The notes under the pieces: model-generated
Databases searched by the model: none
Told to the model about the DNA's origin: nothing
What the model saw: only the letters and a program-made list of their open reading frames with translations
Origin: JACKNG01 sp040220855
Lineage (GTDB): Bacteria > Pseudomonadota > Gammaproteobacteria > Ga0077536
NCBI GenBank assembly: GCA_040220855.1
Contig: JAVJVZ010000008.1
Location: forward strand, 100,256-164,255
Direction: 5' to 3'
DNA: 64,000 bases
Position numbers and translations under genes: made by a program
Part shown: piece by piece, positions 30,608 through 40,247 of the stretch
How the letters are laid out: each line of letters begins with the position of its first letter
How positions within the stretch are numbered: position 1 is the first letter of the stretch

Positions 30608-32521
30608 TTGAGCGCACGTTACGACGCCGCCGACATCGAGGTCCTGACCGGTCTCGAACCGGTTCGCAAACGTCCCGGGATGTACACCGATACGTCCCGT
30701 CCCAACCATCTCGTGCAGGAGGTCGTCGACAACAGTGTCGACGAGGCGATCGCCGGGCATTGTTCGCAGATCGACGTCACCCTGCACGCCGACGGCTCCG
30801 TCACCGTCAGCGACAACGGCCGCGGCATGCCGGTCGACGAGCACCCCGGCGAGAAGATTTCGGGCGTTGAGGTCATCCTCACGCGCCTGCACGCCGGCGG
30901 CAAGTTCTCGTCGAAGAACTACAAGTACTCGGGCGGCCTGCATGGCGTCGGCGTCTCGGTAGTCAACGCCTTGTCGACGCGCCTCGAGGTGCGCGTCAAG
31001 CGTGGTGGCCGCGAGTACGCGATGGCCTTCGCGGGCGGCGACACCACCGAGCCGCTCGGCGTCGTCGGCACGGTGGGGGCGCGCAACACGGGTACCAGCA
31101 TCCGCTTCTGGCCGGACGAGCGTTACTTCGACACCGTCAGGCTGTCGCTCGGGCGCCTGCGCCACCTGCTGCGCGCCAAGGCGGTGCTGTGTCCGGGGCT
31201 GCGCGTGCGCGTTCACGACGAGAGCAGCGACGAGAAGCTCGAATGGCAGTACGAGGAGGGGCTCAAGACCTATCTCACGGAGGCCATGGGCGGCGCCGAG
31301 CTGATCCCGCCCGAGCCCTTCATGGGCAACATGGAAGGTGAGCACGAGACCGCGACCTGGGCGTTGCACTGGGTTGCCGACGAGGTCGAACTGGTCACCG
31401 AGAGCTACGTCAACCTGGTACCGACCGCACAGGGCGGCACCCATGTCGGCGGGCTGCGCCAGGGCCTGCTGGAGGCGATGCGCGAGTTCTGCGACAACCG
31501 CAACCTGCTGCCACGTGGGGTCAAGCTTGCCGCCGAGGACGTTTTCGAGCGCTGCGCCTACGTCCTCTCGGTCAAGCTCGAGGAGCCGCAGTTCTCCGGG
31601 CAGACCAAGGAGCGCCTGTCCTCGCGCAGCTGCGCTGCGTTCGTCTCCGGCGTGGTGCGTGACGCCTTCAGCCTGTGGCTGCACCAGCACGTCGAATCGG
31701 GTGAGCGCATCGCCGAACTCGCCATCAGTCGTGCGCAGCGCCGGCTCAAGGCAGCCAAGGTGGTGCGCAAGCGCGTCACCGGCAGCGGGCCGGCCTTGCC
31801 CGGCAAGCTCGCCGACTGCACGGCGCAGGATCTCGAACGCACCGAGCTGTTCCTGGTCGAGGGCGACTCCGCCGGCGGTTCGGCCAAGCAGGCGCGTGAC
31901 CGCGAGTACCAGGCCATCCTGCCGCTGCGCGGCAAGATCATGAATACCTGGGAAGTCGAATCGGCACAGGTGCTGGCCTCGAACGAAGTCCACGACATCT
32001 CCGTCGCGCTCGGCATCGACCCCGGCGCCGACGACCTCGCGCAGCTGCGTTACGGCAAGGTGTGCATCCTCGCCGATGCCGACTCCGACGGGCTGCACAT
32101 CGCGACGCTGCTGTGCGCGTTGTTCGTGCGCCACTTCCGCGCGCTGGTCGCGGCCGGCCGCGTCTACGTGGCGATGCCGCCCTTGTACCGCATCGATGTC
32201 GGCAAGGAGGTCTTCTACGCGCAGGATGACGACGAACGCCTCGGCGTGCTCGATCGTATCGCCGCCGAGAAGCTCAAGGGCAAGATCAACGTGCAGCGCT
32301 TCAAGGGCCTCGGCGAGATGAACCCGCTGCAGCTGCGCGAGACCACCATGGCGCCGGACACGCGTCGCCTGGTGCGCCTGGCCATCGACGACGACGGCGC
32401 CGAGACCGAGGCCCTGATGGACATGTTGCTGGCCAAGCGCCGCGCGTCCGACCGTCGTGCCTGGCTCGAGCGCAAGGGCAACCTCGCCACCGTCAGCCTG
32501 GAGAACCGTACCGATGGCTGA
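30608..32521 (+). CDS. parE: DNA topoisomerase IV subunit B
   Basis: 637 aa, ATPase subunit of topoisomerase IV. GHKL ATP site NSVDEAI and DNGRGMPVD, QTKERL loop, TOPRIM EGDSAGGSAKQARDREYQAILPLRGKIMN and DADSDGLHIATLL, and the C-terminal FKGLGEMNP. ParE rather than GyrB is supported by length, by VLASNEVHDISVALGID and by the overlap with parC. The only start aligning with homologues is TTG 30608 (reads Met-Ser-Ala-Arg-Tyr). Overlaps parC by 8 bp. Confidence 0.95.
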   Translation: MSARYDAADIEVLTGLEPVRKRPGMYTDTSRPNHLVQEVVDNSVDEAIAGHCSQIDVTLHADGSVTVSDNGRGMPVDEHPGEKISGVEVILTRLHAGGKFSSKNYKYSGGLHGVGVSVVNALSTRLEVRVKRGGREYAMAFAGGDTTEPLGVVGTVGARNTGTSIRFWPDERYFDTVRLSLGRLRHLLRAKAVLCPGLRVRVHDESSDEKLEWQYEEGLKTYLTEAMGGAELIPPEPFMGNMEGEHETATWALHWVADEVELVTESYVNLVPTAQGGTHVGGLRQGLLEAMREFCDNRNLLPRGVKLAAEDVFERCAYVLSVKLEEPQFSGQTKERLSSRSCAAFVSGVVRDAFSLWLHQHVESGERIAELAISRAQRRLKAAKVVRKRVTGSGPALPGKLADCTAQDLERTELFLVEGDSAGGSAKQARDREYQAILPLRGKIMNTWEVESAQVLASNEVHDISVALGIDPGADDLAQLRYGKVCILADADSDGLHIATLLCALFVRHFRALVAAGRVYVAMPPLYRIDVGKEVFYAQDDDERLGVLDRIAAEKLKGKINVQRFKGLGEMNPLQLRETTMAPDTRRLVRLAIDDDGAETEALMDMLLAKRRASDRRAWLERKGNLATVSLENRTDG

Positions 32522-34760
32522 AGACGACGACACCTTCGACCTCGATCAGATCCCGCTCGCCGAGTTCACCGAGCGCGCCTACCTCGATTACTCCATGTAC
32601 GTCATCCTCGATCGCGCGCTGCCGGCGCTCGGGGACGGTCTCAAGCCGGTACAACGGCGCATCGTCTACGCCATGAGCGAGCTCGGGCTCGACGCCGCCG
32701 CCAAGTACAAGAAATCGGCGCGCACCGTCGGCGACGTCATCGGCAAGTTCCACCCGCACGGGGACTCGGCCTGCTACGAGGCCATGGTGCTGATGGCGCA
32801 GCCGTTCAGCTACCGCTACCCGCTGGTCGACGGCCAGGGTAACTGGGGCTCGAGCGACGATCCGAAGTCATTCGCGGCGATGCGTTACACCGAGGCCAAG
32901 CTGACGCCGTACGCCGATGTCCTGCTTGCCGAGCTCGGCCAGGGCACGGTCGACTGGGTGCCGAACTTCGACGGCACGCTGGACGAGCCGGCCATGCTGC
33001 CGGCACGTCTGCCCAACGTGCTGTTGAACGGCACCACCGGCATCGCCGTCGGCATGGCCACCGACATCCCGCCGCACAACCTGCGCGAGGTCGCCGAGGC
33101 CTGCATCCACCTGCTCGACAACCCGCGCGCCACCATCGCCGAGCTGTGCGAGTTCGTGCGCGGGCCGGATTTTCCGGGCGGCGGCGAGATCATCACGCCG
33201 GCGGCGGAACTGCGCCAGCTCTACGAGAGCGGCAACGGCAGTGTGCGGCTGCGCGCGATCTACACGCGCGAGAACGGCAACATCGTCGTCACCGCGCTGC
33301 CGTTCCAGAGCTCGGGGTCGAAGATTCTCGAGCAGATCGCGCAGCAGATGCAGGCCAAGAAGCTGCCGATGATCGAGGATCTCCGCGACGAGTCCGATCA
33401 CGAGACACCGGTGCGCCTGGTGATCGTGCCGCGTTCGAACCGCATCGACCACGAGCAGGTCATGCAGCACCTGTTCGCGACCACCGACCTCGAGCGCAAC
33501 TACCGCGTGAACCTCAACGTGATCGGCACCGACGGCCTGCCGGCGGTGAAGAATCTCGGCACGCTGCTCGCCGAGTGGCTCGATTTCCGCACGGACACAG
33601 TACGCCGGCGCCTCGAGTTCCGTCTCGAGAAGGTACTCGCGCGGCTGCACGTACTCGAAGGCTACCTCGTCGCCTTTCTCAACATCGACGAGGTCATCCA
33701 CATCATCCGCACCGAGGACAAGCCGAAGCCCGTGTTGATGGAACGCTTCGGCATCACCGACGTGCAGGCCGACGCCATCCTCGACCTGCGCCTGCGCCAC
33801 CTCGCGCGCCTCGAGGAGATGCGCATTCGCGGCGAGCAGGCAGAGCTCGAAGCCGAGCGCAGGAAGATCGAGCAGATCCTCGGCTCGCGCCGGCGCCTGC
33901 GCACCCTGGTGCGCGACGAGATCCGCACCGACATGGAGCGCTTCGGTGACGAGCGGCGCTGCGCGCTGGTCGAGCGCGCCTCGGCGCAGGCCTTGTCGGA
34001 GACCGAGCTGGTGCCGTCCGAGCCGGTCACCGTGGTGCTGTCGTCGAAGGGCTGGGTGCGCGCCGCCAAGGGCCATGAGCTCGATCCGCGCGAGCTCAGT
34101 TTCCGCAGCGGCGACGAGTACCAGGCCGCCGCACGCGGGCGCAGCAACCAGAACGCGGTGTTCCTCGATTCGACCGGGCGCGCCTACACCGTGCCCGCGC
34201 ACACGTTGCCCTCGGCGCGCGGCCTCGGCGAGCCGCTGGCTTCGCGCCTGTCGCCGCCGGACGGCGCGACCTTCGCCGGCGTCGTCATGCAGGGCGCGAG
34301 TTCGCACGTGCTGGTCGCCTGTGACCACGGCTACGGCTTCGTCGCCGCCATCGAGGAGCTGACCACCAAGAACCGCTCCGGCAAGGTCGTGCTGTCGCTG
34401 CCCGCCGGGGCGCGCATCCTGCCGCCGCTGCCGGTCAACAACCCGGACGAGGACTGGGTCGCCTGCGTGTCGAGCGCCGGCCACCTGCTGATCTTCCCGG
34501 TCGCCGAGCTGCCGGTGCTGGCGCGTGGCAAGGGCCAGAAGCTGCTGCAGATCCCGTCGGCGAAGCTGAAATCGCGCGAAGAAGTCATGCAGGCGTTCAC
34601 CGTGCTCGGCCCCGAGGACGACCTGCGCATCTACGCCGGCAATCGTCACCTGACCCTGAAAGAGGCCGACCAGGAACACTACATCGGCGAACGCGCACGG
34701 CGCGGGCTCAAGCTGCCGCGCGGCTTCCCGCGCGCCGAGCGCATGGCACCGGCGCGCTGA
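32514..34760 (+). CDS. parC: DNA topoisomerase IV subunit A
   Basis: 748 aa, DNA cleavage/religation subunit. The catalytic tyrosine lies in MRYTEAKLTPYA. The quinolone-resistance region reads HPHGDSACYEAM with Ser and Glu at the positions equal to E. coli Ser80 and Glu84, i.e. the sensitive form. C-terminal beta-propeller domain follows. Chromosome decatenation. ATG 32514 overlaps the parE stop. Confidence 0.96.
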   Translation: MAEDDDTFDLDQIPLAEFTERAYLDYSMYVILDRALPALGDGLKPVQRRIVYAMSELGLDAAAKYKKSARTVGDVIGKFHPHGDSACYEAMVLMAQPFSYRYPLVDGQGNWGSSDDPKSFAAMRYTEAKLTPYADVLLAELGQGTVDWVPNFDGTLDEPAMLPARLPNVLLNGTTGIAVGMATDIPPHNLREVAEACIHLLDNPRATIAELCEFVRGPDFPGGGEIITPAAELRQLYESGNGSVRLRAIYTRENGNIVVTALPFQSSGSKILEQIAQQMQAKKLPMIEDLRDESDHETPVRLVIVPRSNRIDHEQVMQHLFATTDLERNYRVNLNVIGTDGLPAVKNLGTLLAEWLDFRTDTVRRRLEFRLEKVLARLHVLEGYLVAFLNIDEVIHIIRTEDKPKPVLMERFGITDVQADAILDLRLRHLARLEEMRIRGEQAELEAERRKIEQILGSRRRLRTLVRDEIRTDMERFGDERRCALVERASAQALSETELVPSEPVTVVLSSKGWVRAAKGHELDPRELSFRSGDEYQAAARGRSNQNAVFLDSTGRAYTVPAHTLPSARGLGEPLASRLSPPDGATFAGVVMQGASSHVLVACDHGYGFVAAIEELTTKNRSGKVVLSLPAGARILPPLPVNNPDEDWVACVSSAGHLLIFPVAELPVLARGKGQKLLQIPSAKLKSREEVMQAFTVLGPEDDLRIYAGNRHLTLKEADQEHYIGERARRGLKLPRGFPRAERMAPAR

Positions 34761-34778
34761 CGGCCAGCATTCGAGCAT

Positions 34779-34810
34779 AAAAAAACGGGCCGGCGCGGGG
34801 CGCCGGCCCG
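34779..34810 (-). terminator. Terminator between parC and epmB
   Basis: Perfect 11-bp GC stem with a 3-nt loop. On the minus strand the right side is followed by seven T, so it ends epmB transcripts; on the plus strand the hairpin may also stop parC transcripts. Confidence 0.85.
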
Positions 34811-35014
34811 TCGACAAGGAACGGACCAGGGAGGGTAAGACAGTACCGTTCGGAAAAGGGTAGCGTCCGCCGCGCGGAGACCTTTAGCCGGTGCGTGCGA
34901 GGTCTTGCACGCGGGGCGCGGCGAGCCGCGGCGAGGTATGCCCGATACCCGGGCCGCCTGCCCTCGCGCGCGACGGCGCTCGCCATCGCGCTCAGCACGG
35001 CGACGCCGTGCCGC

Positions 35015-36031
35015 TCAGGGACGCGGCGGTACGAACGGGGTCTTCGCCGGCGCGCCGGCGACTTCACGCACGAAGCGCGGCACCAGGTATCCCGGCAGCG
35101 CGGCGCGCAGGCCCGCTGCGAGTGCGGCCACGCGGGCCTCGGGCACCTCGAAGTGGGCACTGCCGGCAACGCGATCGAGCAGGTGGAGGTAGTAGGGCAG
35201 CACGCCGGCTTCGAACAAGGTGTGCGAGAGGGCGGCGAGCACCTCGACATCGTCGTTCACCCCGGCCAGCAGCACCGCCTGGTTGAGCAGCGTCACGCCG
35301 GCCGCGCGACAGCGCGCCAGTGCGGCGGCGGTGGCGTCGTCGATTTCCTGTGCGTGGTTCACGTGCACTACCAGCACCACCTGCTGTGGCTGACTGGCGA
35401 AGAGCTCGAGCAGGCGCGGCGTCATGCGCGCCGGCAGCACCACCGGCAGGCGGCTGTGCACGCGCAGGCGGCGGACGTGGCGCTGCGTGGCGATGCGTTC
35501 GAGCAGCGGTGCCAGCACCGCGTCGTCGAGCACCAGCGGATCGCCGCCGCTCAGGATCACTTCGTCGATGCCCGGGTCCGCTTCGATCGCGTCCAGCCCG
35601 GCAGCGAGCGCGCGAGCACCGACGTGATCGCCGTAGGGGTACTCGCGGCGGAAGCAGTAACGACAGTTGATGGCGCAGGCGCCGGTCATCACCAGCAGGC
35701 CGCGCCCGGCATACTTGCGCAGCAGGGTGCTGCCGTCACCGAGATGCTGCTCGCCGACCGGGTCGGCGCCGAAGCCGGGCACGACGCGGTTCTCGTCGAC
35801 CACCGGCAGCACCTGGCGCAGCAGCGGATCGTGCGGGTCGCCAGGCCGCATGCGCGCGGCCCACTCGCGGGTCACGCGGAACGGGAAGCGCCGCGCCGCG
35901 TCGCCGTCGAGACCGAGCGCGGCCGGCTCGAGATCGAGCATGGCGAGCAGGGCACGGGGATCACGCCAGGCGCGCGCGAGGGCCTCGCGCCAGGCCGGTC
36001 TCTCCTCGCCGACGGGGCTTCGCGTTATCAT
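35015..36031 (-). CDS. epmB: EF-P beta-lysylation protein (lysine 2,3-aminomutase)
   Basis: 338 aa radical-SAM enzyme that turns (S)-alpha-lysine into (R)-beta-lysine for EF-P modification. The 4Fe-4S/SAM motif is Cys119-x3-Cys123-x2-Cys126 (CAINCRYC), followed by the aminomutase landmarks SGGDPL and LVVHVNHAQEID. Divergent from efp (38-bp gap), with epmA following efp; all three EF-P pathway genes are together. Between its stop and the terminator (34811-35014) I see no gene. Confidence 0.95.
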   Translation of the reverse strand: MITRSPVGEERPAWREALARAWRDPRALLAMLDLEPAALGLDGDAARRFPFRVTREWAARMRPGDPHDPLLRQVLPVVDENRVVPGFGADPVGEQHLGDGSTLLRKYAGRGLLVMTGACAINCRYCFRREYPYGDHVGARALAAGLDAIEADPGIDEVILSGGDPLVLDDAVLAPLLERIATQRHVRRLRVHSRLPVVLPARMTPRLLELFASQPQQVVLVVHVNHAQEIDDATAAALARCRAAGVTLLNQAVLLAGVNDDVEVLAALSHTLFEAGVLPYYLHLLDRVAGSAHFEVPEARVAALAAGLRAALPGYLVPRFVREVAGAPAKTPFVPPRP

Positions 36032-36069
36032 TGCCAGCTTGATATTTTCCCGGATACCCCGAACCCGCC

Positions 36070-36642
36070 ATGGCTACCTACAGCACCAACCAGTTCAAGC
36101 CCGGTCTGAAGCTCCTGTTCGACGGCGACCCGTACTCCATCGTCGAGAACGAGTTCGTCAAGCCGGGCAAAGGGCAGGCGTTCAATCGTATCAAAATCCG
36201 TAACCTCAAGACCGGCCGCGTCATCGAGAAGACGCTCAAGTCGGGTGACTCGGTCGAAGGCGCCGATGTCGTCGACGTCGAGATGCAGTACGTCTACAAC
36301 GACGGTTCCGCCTGGTACTTCATGAATCCGCAGAGCTTCGAGCAGATCGGTGCCGACGAAGCCGCCGTCGGCGACGCGGCGAAGTGGATCAAGGGCCAGG
36401 AGCTGTGCGAGGTGACATTGTGGAACGACGTGCCAATCTCGGTTACCGCGCCCAACTTCGTCGTCCTGCGCATCACCGAGACCGATCCGGGCGTGCGCGG
36501 CGACACCGCCTCGGGCGGCACCAAGCCCGCCACCATGGAGACCGGCGCGGTGGTCAAGGTGCCGTTGTTCATCGAGCAGGGAGACCTGCTGCGCATCGAC
36601 ACCCGCACCGGCGAGTACGTGTCCCGCGCCAAGGAAGAATAG
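36070..36642 (+). CDS. efp: Translation elongation factor P
   Basis: 190 aa, three beta-barrel domains. The modified lysine is Lys34 in FVKPGKGQAF, the beta-lysylation type, matching the presence of EpmA and EpmB. Relieves ribosome stalling at poly-proline. ATG 36070 with no strong ribosome site. Divergent promoter region with epmB contains an A/T-rich TTGATATTTT patch at about 36039-36048. Confidence 0.97.
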   Translation: MATYSTNQFKPGLKLLFDGDPYSIVENEFVKPGKGQAFNRIKIRNLKTGRVIEKTLKSGDSVEGADVVDVEMQYVYNDGSAWYFMNPQSFEQIGADEAAVGDAAKWIKGQELCEVTLWNDVPISVTAPNFVVLRITETDPGVRGDTASGGTKPATMETGAVVKVPLFIEQGDLLRIDTRTGEYVSRAKEE

Positions 36643-36653
36643 CTGGGCGGCGC

Positions 36654-37595
36654 GTGGCCCCGGCCCTGCCGACGCCGCGACGTGCCGCCCTCGCGCGGCG
36701 CGCCGCGCTGCTCGCGCGCATCCGTGAATTCTTCGCTGCGCGCGACGTGCTCGAGGTGAGCACGCCGCTGCTCGGCGCGCATGCGACGACCGAGCCGACG
36801 CTGAGCAACCTCGCACTCGCACGGACGACGCCACCGCGCTACCTGCGCACGTCGCCGGAGTCGGCGCTCAAGCAGCTGCTTGCCGCCGGCAGCGGCGACG
36901 TCTACGAACTCGGCCCGGTCTTTCGCGCCGGCGAGCACGGCGGCCGGCACCGCGAGGAGTTCACCCTGCTCGAGTGGTACCGCACGGGCCTCGATCACCA
37001 TGCCTTGATGGACGAGGTGGCGGCACTCGTCGTGCACTGCGGGTATCCGGCAGCGCCGCGACCGCTCGCGTATGCCGAGGTCTTCGCGCAGGCACTCGAC
37101 CTCGATCCGCACACGGCACCGACCGAAATCCTCGCGGCGCGCGTCGCGCAGACCCCGCTCGCGCTCGCGCCCGGCGACCGTAGCGATCGCGCGCTGCTGC
37201 TCGATGCGCTCTATGCCCACGCGGTGGAGCCCTTGCTCGCGCGTGCCGGCGCCGTGTTGCTGTACGATTTTCCGGCCGAGTTGCGTGCCTACGCACGCCT
37301 GTCGGTGGGTGCGCCGCCGCGGGCCGCGCGTTTCGAGCTGGTCATCGACGGTGTCGAGCTCGCCAACGGCTACCATGAGATCGTCGACGCCGCCGAGCAG
37401 GCAGCCTGCTTCGCGCAGGAGAACGCGCTGCGCGCGCGGCGTTCGCTGGCGACGGTCGAGCCGGATGCGGCGTGGCTCGCCGCGCTGCGTACCGGCATGC
37501 CGGACTGCGCTGGCGTCGCACTCGGCGTGGAACGCCTGCTGATGGTGCTCGACGGCCACACCGACATCGCCGCGGCGCGGCCTGGCGAGCCGTGA
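36654..37595 (+). CDS. epmA: EF-P--(R)-beta-lysine ligase
   Basis: 313 aa (E. coli 325), a class II lysyl-tRNA-synthetase-like enzyme lacking the tRNA anticodon domain. It ligates beta-lysine to EF-P Lys34. Motif 2 is FRAGEHGGRHREEFTLLEWYRTG (split: FRAGEHGG, RHREEF, TLLEWY), motif 3 in GVALGVERLLMVL. GTG 36654 starts 12 bp after efp. The frame is open further upstream inside efp, but homology begins here. Confidence 0.93.
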   Translation: MAPALPTPRRAALARRAALLARIREFFAARDVLEVSTPLLGAHATTEPTLSNLALARTTPPRYLRTSPESALKQLLAAGSGDVYELGPVFRAGEHGGRHREEFTLLEWYRTGLDHHALMDEVAALVVHCGYPAAPRPLAYAEVFAQALDLDPHTAPTEILAARVAQTPLALAPGDRSDRALLLDALYAHAVEPLLARAGAVLLYDFPAELRAYARLSVGAPPRAARFELVIDGVELANGYHEIVDAAEQAACFAQENALRARRSLATVEPDAAWLAALRTGMPDCAGVALGVERLLMVLDGHTDIAAARPGEP

Positions 37596-37689
37596 GATTG
37601 CCGACTCGGCTGTGCCGGGGCGGGGTACGCGGCACGCCGCCGGCCGCCGTCGGCGGATTCCGCGGCCGACCCGACCGGGAACCGGCATG

Positions 37690-37742
37690 CGTGTATACGA
37701 TCAGGTAGTTAGCTAGAATAGCTAGACTTGACATCATAATCA
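37690..37742 (+). promoter_or_regulatory. A/T-rich promoter/operator-like island upstream of the 158-aa gene
   Basis: An isolated low-GC stretch in GC-rich sequence. It has two TAGCTA palindromes spaced by GAA (37709-37723), a perfect TTGACA (37728-37733) and CATAAT (37735-37740). The TTGACA and CATAAT are too close to form one promoter, and no -10 lies 16-18 bp after TTGACA. Probably a regulatory region, with exact elements uncertain. Confidence 0.35.
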
Positions 37743-37825
37743 GCGGCAGGAAGCTGCAGGCCGGCACCGAGCGCGTGCGACCAGCGCGCGCCCGGTGCTG
37801 CAGCAGGAGATAGCGAAGCGGGGCC

Positions 37826-38302
37826 ATGGGTGTCTACCGGGTCGACAAATTAATGGCGGAAGCACGGCGCCTTGCCGCGGAGTACCGCCGTGCCACCGGC
37901 AAGACGCTGGCCATCAGCGGTGAGATCGCGGTCTCCGACGCGGTCACGCTGCTCGGCCTGGAACCGGCCGAGGAGGGCGCGGAGGGCTACGACGCGGTGC
38001 GTCGCAGCGCGCACGGCGAAGAGCGGCTGCAGGTCAAGGCGCGCATGCTGTTCGATGACACCACGCGGCGGCCGCACCGCCTCGGCCAGCTCAAGGTCGA
38101 CAAGCCGTGGGACGCCGTGCTGCTCGTGCTCATGGACGAGAACTACGACACCATCGAAATGGTCGAGGCCGATCGGGCCGCGCTCGAGGACAGCCTCGCC
38201 GAGGCGACCCCCAACAAGCGTGGCACCTTGTCGGTAGCGCGCTTCCGCAACATCGGCCGACTCGTGTGGACGCGCGAGGAAGGCCGCGTCACGGACGGGT
38301 GA
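37826..38302 (+). CDS. Conserved-looking protein of unknown function upstream of yoaA
   Basis: 158 aa, not confidently recognised. N-terminus YRVDKLMAEARRLAAEYRRATGKTLAISGEIAV suggests a small helical/alpha-beta domain; the middle (EERLQVKARMLFDDTT, GQLKVDKPWDAVLLVLMDENYDT) has spaced acidic and Lys residues that loosely recall restriction-endonuclease-like D...ExK folds, but this is speculative. C-terminal RFRNIGRLVWTRE. Good ribosome region (GGAG). Overlaps the yoaA start by 4 bp (GTGA), so the two are translationally coupled. Confidence 0.75.
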   Translation: MGVYRVDKLMAEARRLAAEYRRATGKTLAISGEIAVSDAVTLLGLEPAEEGAEGYDAVRRSAHGEERLQVKARMLFDDTTRRPHRLGQLKVDKPWDAVLLVLMDENYDTIEMVEADRAALEDSLAEATPNKRGTLSVARFRNIGRLVWTREEGRVTDG

Positions 38303-40239
38303 CGCGCGCACCCGCACCCGCCGTCCGCGCGGCTGCCGACGTCGCCGCGCTGCTCGCCGACGACGGCCCCCTGGCCGAGCGGCTCGACGGCTTCCGCGCC
38401 CGTCCGGCGCAGCGCGAGATGGCGCAGGCCGTCGCCGACACCATGGCCGAGCGCGGCATCCTCGTGTGCGAGGCCGGCACCGGTACCGGCAAGACGCTCG
38501 CCTACCTGGTGCCGGCTTTCACCAGCGGGCTGAAGACCATCCTCTCCACTGCCACGCGCACGCTGCAGGACCAGCTCTTTCACCGCGATCTCCCGCTGGT
38601 GCGTGCGGCGCTCGGCGGCGGCCGCGACGTGGCGCTGCTCAAGGGGCGCCAGAATTATCTCTGCGTGCACCGTGCCGAGCGCGCACTGGCGGGCACGGCG
38701 ACCGATCCCGCACGCCAGCCGCTGCTCGTCCACCTGCTGCGATGGGGCGAGCGTTCGCAGAGCGGGGACCTGGAGGAAGTGCCCGAACTCGCCGACGATG
38801 CCGGCCTGCGCGCCCAGGTCACCTCGACCACCGAGAACTGCCTGGGTGGCGAGTGTCCGAGCTACGAGCGCTGCTTCGTCGCCGCCGCGCGGCGCGCCGC
38901 CGCCGCCGCCGACATCGTGGTGGTCAACCATCACCTGCTGTTCGCCGACCTCGCGCTGCGGGAAACCGGCTTTGCCGAGCTGCTGCCGCATGCCGAGGCG
39001 ATTGTCGTCGACGAGGCGCACAAGCTGCCCGAGATTGCCTCGCTCTTCTTCGGCCGCGCGCTGTCCGGCCAGCAGATCGGCGCACTCTGCCACGATCTGC
39101 GCGCGGTGATCGCGACCGAGGCGCCGGACATGCCGGCGCTGGCACGCACGCTCGCGCGCTTCGACGACAGCCAGGCGCGCCTGCGCGAGCGCCTGCAGCA
39201 ACTCGGCCGCCGCCCGGAATGGCGCAGCGTGCGCCGCCGCGCCGACATCGACGCGCTGGTCGGCGACGCCAGCGACAACTTCGACCAGTTCATCGAGGCG
39301 CTCGAACTCGCCGCCGAGCGCAGTGCCGAGCTCGCCCACTGCCGCGAGCGTGCCTATGCGCTGAAGGACAAGTGGGCCCTGCTCGAGGCCGCCGAAGACG
39401 ACACCCACGTGCGCTGGCTCGACACCAGCGTGCGCAACTTCGTGCTGCACGAAACGCCGATCAGCGTGGCTGAACCGTTCGCGGCGCGCGTGGCGGCGTC
39501 CGACGCCGCCTGGGTGCTGACCTCGGCCACGCTCGCGGTGAGCGGCGGCTTCGAGCACTTCACGCGGGCGCTGGGGCTCGAGGCAGCCACCGAAGCCCTG
39601 TGGGCGAGCCCGTTCGATTATCCGCGCCAGGCACTGCTCTACCTGCCGCCGATCGAGGCCGAGCCCGGTGCGGAGGGCTTCGACGACGAGCTGCTCGACG
39701 CCGCGCTGCCGGTGCTCGCGGCGAGCGACGGTCGCGCCTTTTTCCTGTTCACGAGTTACCGCGCGCTCGACCTTGCCGCTGCCCGCCTCGCCGCGCGCAC
39801 CGACTACCCGCTGCTGGTGCAGGGCAGCGCGCCGCGCAGCGTGCTGCTCGAGCGCTTCCAGCGCACCCCGCGCGCGGTGCTGCTCGGTACCGCCACCTTC
39901 TGGGAAGGCGTCGACGTGCGCGGCGACCAGCTCTCCTGCGTGATCATCGACAAGCTGCCCTTCGGTGTGCCCGACGACCCGGTCACACGCGCGCGTGCCC
40001 GCGCCGCGCGCGCCCGGGGCGAGGACCCGTTCGCGACCCTGCAGCTGCCGGCTGCGATCACGGCGCTCAAGCAGGGCGCCGGGCGCCTGATCCGCGACGT
40101 CACCGATCGCGGTGTACTCATGATCGGCGATCCGCGCCTGCGCACGCGCGGCTACGGCCGCGCCTTTCTCGATTCCCTGCCGCCGATGCCGGTGACCGGC
40201 TCACTCGCCGACGTCGAGGCGTTCTTCGCTGACGAGTAG
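38299..40239 (+). CDS. yoaA: ATP-dependent DNA helicase YoaA (DinG/XPD-like, Fe-S)
   Basis: 646 aa SF2 helicase. Walker A AGTGTGKT at about 59-66, Walker B VVDEAH at 236-241, C-terminal motif VI GAGRLIRD. The four cysteines of an XPD-type 4Fe-4S cluster are Cys122, Cys181, Cys186 and Cys192. YoaA unwinds damaged forked DNA and acts with HolC in E. coli. GTG 38299 overlaps the preceding stop and sits at the family start; the frame remains open upstream. Confidence 0.93.
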   Translation: MTRAPAPAVRAAADVAALLADDGPLAERLDGFRARPAQREMAQAVADTMAERGILVCEAGTGTGKTLAYLVPAFTSGLKTILSTATRTLQDQLFHRDLPLVRAALGGGRDVALLKGRQNYLCVHRAERALAGTATDPARQPLLVHLLRWGERSQSGDLEEVPELADDAGLRAQVTSTTENCLGGECPSYERCFVAAARRAAAAADIVVVNHHLLFADLALRETGFAELLPHAEAIVVDEAHKLPEIASLFFGRALSGQQIGALCHDLRAVIATEAPDMPALARTLARFDDSQARLRERLQQLGRRPEWRSVRRRADIDALVGDASDNFDQFIEALELAAERSAELAHCRERAYALKDKWALLEAAEDDTHVRWLDTSVRNFVLHETPISVAEPFAARVAASDAAWVLTSATLAVSGGFEHFTRALGLEAATEALWASPFDYPRQALLYLPPIEAEPGAEGFDDELLDAALPVLAASDGRAFFLFTSYRALDLAAARLAARTDYPLLVQGSAPRSVLLERFQRTPRAVLLGTATFWEGVDVRGDQLSCVIIDKLPFGVPDDPVTRARARAARARGEDPFATLQLPAAITALKQGAGRLIRDVTDRGVLMIGDPRLRTRGYGRAFLDSLPPMPVTGSLADVEAFFADE

Positions 40240-40247
40240 GCCCGCGC

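Noticed and set aside
30608..32521. GyrB instead of ParE
   Set aside because: Length, signature blocks and the direct overlap with parC favour ParE.
37826..38302. Restriction endonuclease
   Set aside because: Only a loose D...ExK-like spacing; no methyltransferase or specificity gene nearby.
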